NCBI RefSeq assembly: GCF_023544715.1
Contig: NZ_JAMJEZ010000022.1
Coordinates: 1-37,918, forward strand
Source of the DNA: Pseudomonas eutrophicaquae
GTDB taxonomy: Bacteria > Pseudomonadota > Gammaproteobacteria > Pseudomonadales > Pseudomonadaceae
Length of the DNA: 37,918 nt
Direction: 5' to 3'
The notes under the pieces are model-generated. The model was not told where the DNA came from. It made no database searches and worked only from the letters and a program-made list of their open reading frames with translations. Positions 35,349-37,918 of this stretch are shown in pieces (position 1 is the stretch's first letter; each line of letters starts with the position of its first letter). A program made the position numbers and the translations under genes.

Positions 35349-35897
35349 TCAGCCGTGCTGGCCGGCGATCCAGAAGGCCGGCAGGAATACTTCGGCCACC
35401 AGAATGCTCAGCGACCCGCGGCAGAACCGCGAGCGGCGCGCCCATGGTTGCGGAGTACCGCGGCAGTCAGCGGGTAGCAGGGCGCTGGGGTAGCGGCACA
35501 GCTCGAGCGCGCCGCGGGCAAAGGCCGGGTCGCTGAACAGCAGGTGGCCGAGCGAGCGTTTGCCCAGCTGATCGAGGGCAAAGCCGCTGGCTTCGAGCGC
35601 CGGGCGGGTGGCGACGCTACGGGCAAAGATCCAGCGCTGGCCGGCGCCGAGCAGGTAGACCTCGCGCACCCAGCCTTCGCTGCCGGCGGGCACCTCCAGT
35701 GCCTGGCACTCATCGTCCCGCAGGCTCGCCCAGCCTTCCTGCAGCGGCTCGACGCTGAAGCGGTTGCTACTGGCCAGGGTCAGACGCCGGGTCAGCGAGC
35801 CGGCTTCCAGCAGCCAGTCGCGCTGCAGGGGGCTCGGTGGCGGATCGAGGTGCTCGCAAGGTTGCCAGCGCGGGGTGACGGAGGTGGACTCGGACAC
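35349..35897 (-). CDS. ubiC: Chorismate lyase (chorismate--pyruvate lyase)
   Basis: UbiC splits chorismate into 4-hydroxybenzoate and pyruvate, the first step of ubiquinone synthesis in the cytoplasm. Family signatures are DWLLEAGSLTRRLT, WVREVYLLGAGQRWIFARSV with the substrate-binding Arg, LGKRSLGHLLFSDP, and near the C-terminus LSILVAEVFLPAFW with the catalytic-region Glu. There is no ATG in a sensible place. The only in-frame ATG would add more than 70 low-complexity residues, so GTG 35897 (182 residues, the usual UbiC length) is used, though no strong ribosome site is seen. It is first in the ubiC-DUF3087-ubiA operon and divergent from the HU gene. Confidence 0.92.
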   Translation of the reverse strand: MSESTSVTPRWQPCEHLDPPPSPLQRDWLLEAGSLTRRLTLASSNRFSVEPLQEGWASLRDDECQALEVPAGSEGWVREVYLLGAGQRWIFARSVATRPALEASGFALDQLGKRSLGHLLFSDPAFARGALELCRYPSALLPADCRGTPQPWARRSRFCRGSLSILVAEVFLPAFWIAGQHG

Positions 35898-36144
35898 GGC
35901 AGGTGCAGGGGGTGGTGAGCGGGCATTCAGTCTAGCACGCCCCCGGGCGGTGACCGGCCAGTGATTGCCGGGCCAGGCTGGCGCGGGGCCGGGGGGACAT
36001 GCGATTCTTGCGCCATCCTGGCGGCCTGTCAGGCCCCATGCGCTGTGTGGGGCCCGCTGCCGGGTGCGGGTTCGGCAGTCACTGACAGGGAGTCTGACCG
36101 GGCCTGCGTACATCCAACAACAAGAACAATGTCATGAGGCAGTT

Positions 36145-36417
36145 ATGCGTAAACCGGAACTCGTCGCCGCTGTGGCGCAAAAGACCGACCTGAACCGTGA
36201 GCAGGCCCATCGGGTGCTTGAGGCGGTCTTTGGGGAAATCACTCAGGCGCTGCACCGTCAGGACAGCGTCACGCTGGTCGGTTTTGGCACCTTCCTGCAG
36301 CGCCATCGCGGTGCCCGCATGGGCAAGAATCCGCAGACGGGCGAGCCTGTGAAGATTCGTGCCAGCAACACCGTATCGTTCAAGCCGGGCAAGGCCTTGC
36401 GCGAGCTGATCGGCTGA
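36145..36417 (+). CDS. DNA-binding protein HU
   Basis: HU is a nucleoid protein that bends and wraps DNA as a dimer. The 90-residue length is exact for the family. MRKPELVAAVAQKTDLNREQAHRVL forms the helical base (given here in part as MRKPELVAAVAQKTDL), VTLVGFGTFLQRHRGARMGKNPQTGEPVKI contains the conserved GFGTF turn and the DNA-binding arm with RxGxNPxTGE, and TVSFKPGKALRELIG ends it. GAGG at 36136-36139 supports ATG 36145. The 247 bases upstream contain no gene. It ends at a strong rho-independent terminator shared with the cold-shock gene. HU is preferred over IHF because of the RMGKNPQTGE arm. Confidence 0.96.
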   Translation: MRKPELVAAVAQKTDLNREQAHRVLEAVFGEITQALHRQDSVTLVGFGTFLQRHRGARMGKNPQTGEPVKIRASNTVSFKPGKALRELIG

Positions 36418-36439
36418 GGTCTGGGCGATCGTGCAGACG

Positions 36440-36468
36440 AAAAAAAGCCCCGCACGCGGGGCTTTTTT
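36440..36468. terminator. Bidirectional rho-independent terminator between HU and cold-shock genes
   Basis: A run of A, then GCCCCG (36447-36452), loop CACG, CGGGGC (36457-36462) and six T. Seen from either strand it is a GC stem followed by a T-run, so it serves both convergent genes. It is the clearest classical terminator in the window. Confidence 0.95.
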
Positions 36469-36482
36469 CGAAGGCGGGTGCC

Positions 36483-36695
36483 TTAGCTGACTTGAACCTG
36501 ATCAGCCTGCATGCCCTTCTGGCCTTTAGTCGGCACGAAGGAGACCGACTGACCTTCGCTCAGGCTCTTGAAGCCGTTGCTTTCGATCGAGCGGTAGTGA
36601 ACAAACAGGTCTGCGCCGCCGTCGGTCGGGGTGATGAAGCCGAAGCCTTTCTCATCGTTGAACCATTTGACGGTGCCGGTTTGACGTGTAGACAT
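36483..36695 (-). CDS. Cold-shock family RNA chaperone (CspA-like)
   Basis: A 70-residue single cold-shock domain that binds single-stranded RNA and DNA and melts RNA structures. [18 protein letters not shown] holds the RNP1 motif (KGFGFI) and DLFVHYRSI the RNP2 motif; [20 protein letters not shown] completes the OB fold. GGAG lies eight bases before the start at 36695. In Pseudomonas this group includes CapB and CspD-like proteins. Temperature control cannot be judged from the protein, but a leader of more than 130 bases precedes it, as in cold-induced csp mRNAs. Confidence 0.95.
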   Translation of the reverse strand: MSTRQTGTVKWFNDEKGFGFITPTDGGADLFVHYRSIESNGFKSLSEGQSVSFVPTKGQKGMQADQVQVS

Positions 36696-36848
36696 GATGT
36701 ATCTCCAAGGTAGATTTGAGACCGCGACACCGAAAGGGTCGGGGCCGAGACTGAGACGCCAATTAGCGAAAACGAACCAAGGAGATGAATCTGTGAAGCA
36801 TCAAACCGAGTATCGAAGAAGCCATCGCAAAGCAGTGGGGCGACTATA
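36696..36848 (-). promoter_or_regulatory. Leader and putative promoter of the cold-shock gene
   Basis: On the minus strand TATAGT at 36848-36843 is a good -10 candidate, which would give a leader of about 140 bases before the ATG. The -35 region is poor. The leader is less GC-rich than most of the window and has no upstream reading frame of note. Long structured leaders are usual in csp genes; the promoter position here is a guess from the -10 alone. Confidence 0.45.
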
Positions 36849-36894
36849 CGCATATTCCCGGGAAAGCCCAGACTTATTTGCATGAACGGTCGTT

Positions 36895-37847
36895 TCAGCG
36901 CTTTAACGCCGCCAGCGCGGCGAGCAGCACCCGCGGGTCATGCTCGCCGTGGTACAGCGCGGTGGGCGCGCGCGCCGGGTCGCGCAGTCCATACACCGCC
37001 TGCTGCGCACTGCGCACGGAATACTCCACGGTAAACACGCAATCATCGGCCAGCTCCACGAATTGACCGATAAAGGCGAAGTTTCTGGCCCCGGGCGGCA
37101 TCACCGGCGGCCGATCGCCGGTGTGCCGGGGCTGGAACTGGCTGTCGATGTAGGGCATCCGGCAGGGTAGGCAGTTCATCTGCGCGAGCTCTGGGCGCAG
37201 CGCCTCAAGCATGCCGAGGTGCGAGAACAGCTCGATGAGAATCTCCTCGCCCGTGCAGTCCAGCATCGGTTTGTGGACGAAGTTGCCGGGCCGGTCCGGC
37301 TGCAGGCCATCGCCCCAGAAGACCCGCACCCCGGCCGGCTGGTTGCGAAAGTGTGGCTGGTACGCCAGCACCACCGACATGAACCAGTTGGAATCACGCA
37401 GAGTCACCAGGCCACCGGTGCCGGCGCGGTTGCCGGTAAAACGCTCCATCTGCGCAAAGAAGGCCTCGGTCTGCTGGGTGACCGTAAATGACATCCAGGT
37501 GGACTGCGCCGGCTGAGCACGTCGGCATAGCGCTCGGCCAGGCGCTGCCAGAGCGCCCAGGCCCCGTGCGGCGGCTCGACCGGCGCGGGCGCGGGCGTGT
37601 GCATGCTGCCCAAGGTGCTGCCCTCGACCATCGAGCCCAGGGTGATCAGCAGCAGGTCGTCGCCCTGCAGATGAACCTGGTGCGGGCGCTGCTGCTGCGT
37701 GTAGGCGATGGCACGCGCCCGCCGGCCGCGGGCGGAGTCCTCGAACTGGATGTCCTCGACCTGCGCACCGAACTCGAAATGCACCCCCTGCTGGCGCAGC
37801 CACTGCTCAAGCGGGCGGATCAGCGCATCGTACTGATTGAAGGGCAC
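36895..37847 (-). pseudogene. Oleate hydratase (MCRA family), frameshifted and 5'-truncated
   Basis: Oleate hydratase is an FAD enzyme that adds water to the double bond of oleic acid. The segment starts inside the protein (PFNQYDALIRPLEQWLRQQG) and reads through LLLITLGSMVEGSTLGSM and WALWQRLAERYADV in one frame down to about 37518. The homology then continues in another frame with QPAQSTWMSFTVTQQTEAFF, GTGGLVTLRDSNWFMSVVLAYQPHF (in part), VFWGDGLQPDRPGNF, and a normal family C-terminus ending HGEHDPRVLLAALAAL. The linker between the two parts is several residues shorter than in relatives as I recall them, so a small deletion probably caused the shift. About the first third of the gene (FAD-binding N-terminus) is absent, replaced by an insertion-sequence-like end. 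It is almost certainly non-functional. Confidence 0.88.
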
Positions 37848-37918
37848 CTCTAAAAACCAGGCTCACCTCCGGGTAAAATCGCCGTCCCGTTGACCACCCG
37901 GAGTCTGCTGATGTTGAG
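37848..37918. mobile_element. Probable left end of an insertion sequence (cut by the window edge)
   Basis: Homology to oleate hydratase stops near 37845. The next bases (CTCTAAAAACCAGG) contain a stop in the oleate hydratase frame. CCGGAG at 37899-37904, seven bases before an ATG at 37911, looks like the ribosome site and start of a rightward gene, probably a transposase, within about 70 bases of the break. A short non-coding end followed by a transposase start is the usual layout of an IS. The family cannot be named because only the edge is present. Confidence 0.55.

Noticed and set aside
35898-36113. N-terminal extension of ubiC to the only in-frame ATG
   Set aside because: The extra residues are low-complexity and the family length fits GTG 35897.
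37404-37847. A separate small gene on the minus strand at the right edge
   Set aside because: Its translation is the middle of an oleate hydratase that continues in another frame, so it is part of the pseudogene.

Overview
The window is chromosomal DNA from a GC-rich gammaproteobacterium, most likely Pseudomonadaceae and probably a salt-tolerant member close to Stutzerimonas/Halopseudomonas. The reasons are the spu-type polyamine locus, the long Pseudomonas-style PstC and PstA, the phoB-phoR and ubiC-ubiA neighbourhood, and an ectABC-ask ectoine operon with N-termini like those of P. stutzeri. Taxonomy is inferred from gene content only. I saw no rRNA, tRNA, CRISPR array or prophage.

Layout. 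1-5.4 kb: a small DUF2805/TIGR03643 gene, then on the minus strand ectA-ectB-ectC-ask (ectoine synthesis, with its own aspartokinase) running into rsuA; no ectD is present. 5.4-6.5 kb: a small secreted orphan protein and a SCO1-type copper/thiol protein. 6.5-16.9 kb: a polyamine region. The minus strand carries spuA-spuB, one periplasmic binding protein and the spuFGH ABC transporter genes. The plus strand carries spuI (gamma-glutamylpolyamine synthetase), aguB and aguA. Together they would import putrescine or make it from agmatine, then gamma-glutamylate it; the aminotransferase spuC is missing. 16.9-20.2 kb: a TRAP transporter with dctQM on one strand and a Tat-type lipoprotein solute receptor divergent from it. 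20.2-21.1 kb: a BOF/YgiW-type periplasmic protein and a YciA-like thioesterase.

21.1-33.8 kb is a phosphate-response block: pstS, pstC, pstA, pstB and phoU on plus, and phoR and phoB on minus. Pho-box-like direct repeats with an 11-bp period precede pstS, pstC and phoB. Between phoU and phoR lie two small unknown genes and a divergent two-component pair (7TMR-DISM histidine kinase and OmpR-type regulator). 33.8-36 kb: ubiC, a DUF3087 membrane protein and ubiA, the start of ubiquinone synthesis. 36.1-36.7 kb: HU and a cold-shock protein, convergent on a strong terminator. The right edge holds a broken oleate hydratase gene: it is frameshifted inside, and its 5' part is cut off by what looks like the end of an insertion sequence.

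Most of the window is well-known housekeeping and stress biology. The least explained items are: the two-component island in the pho region with its two small neighbours; the paired large periplasmic insertions in PstC and PstA with a possibly leaderless pstC start; the TGTACAG repeats before the orphan secreted protein; the FNR/ANR-like palindrome before spuI; and the decaying oleate hydratase at the insertion-sequence boundary.
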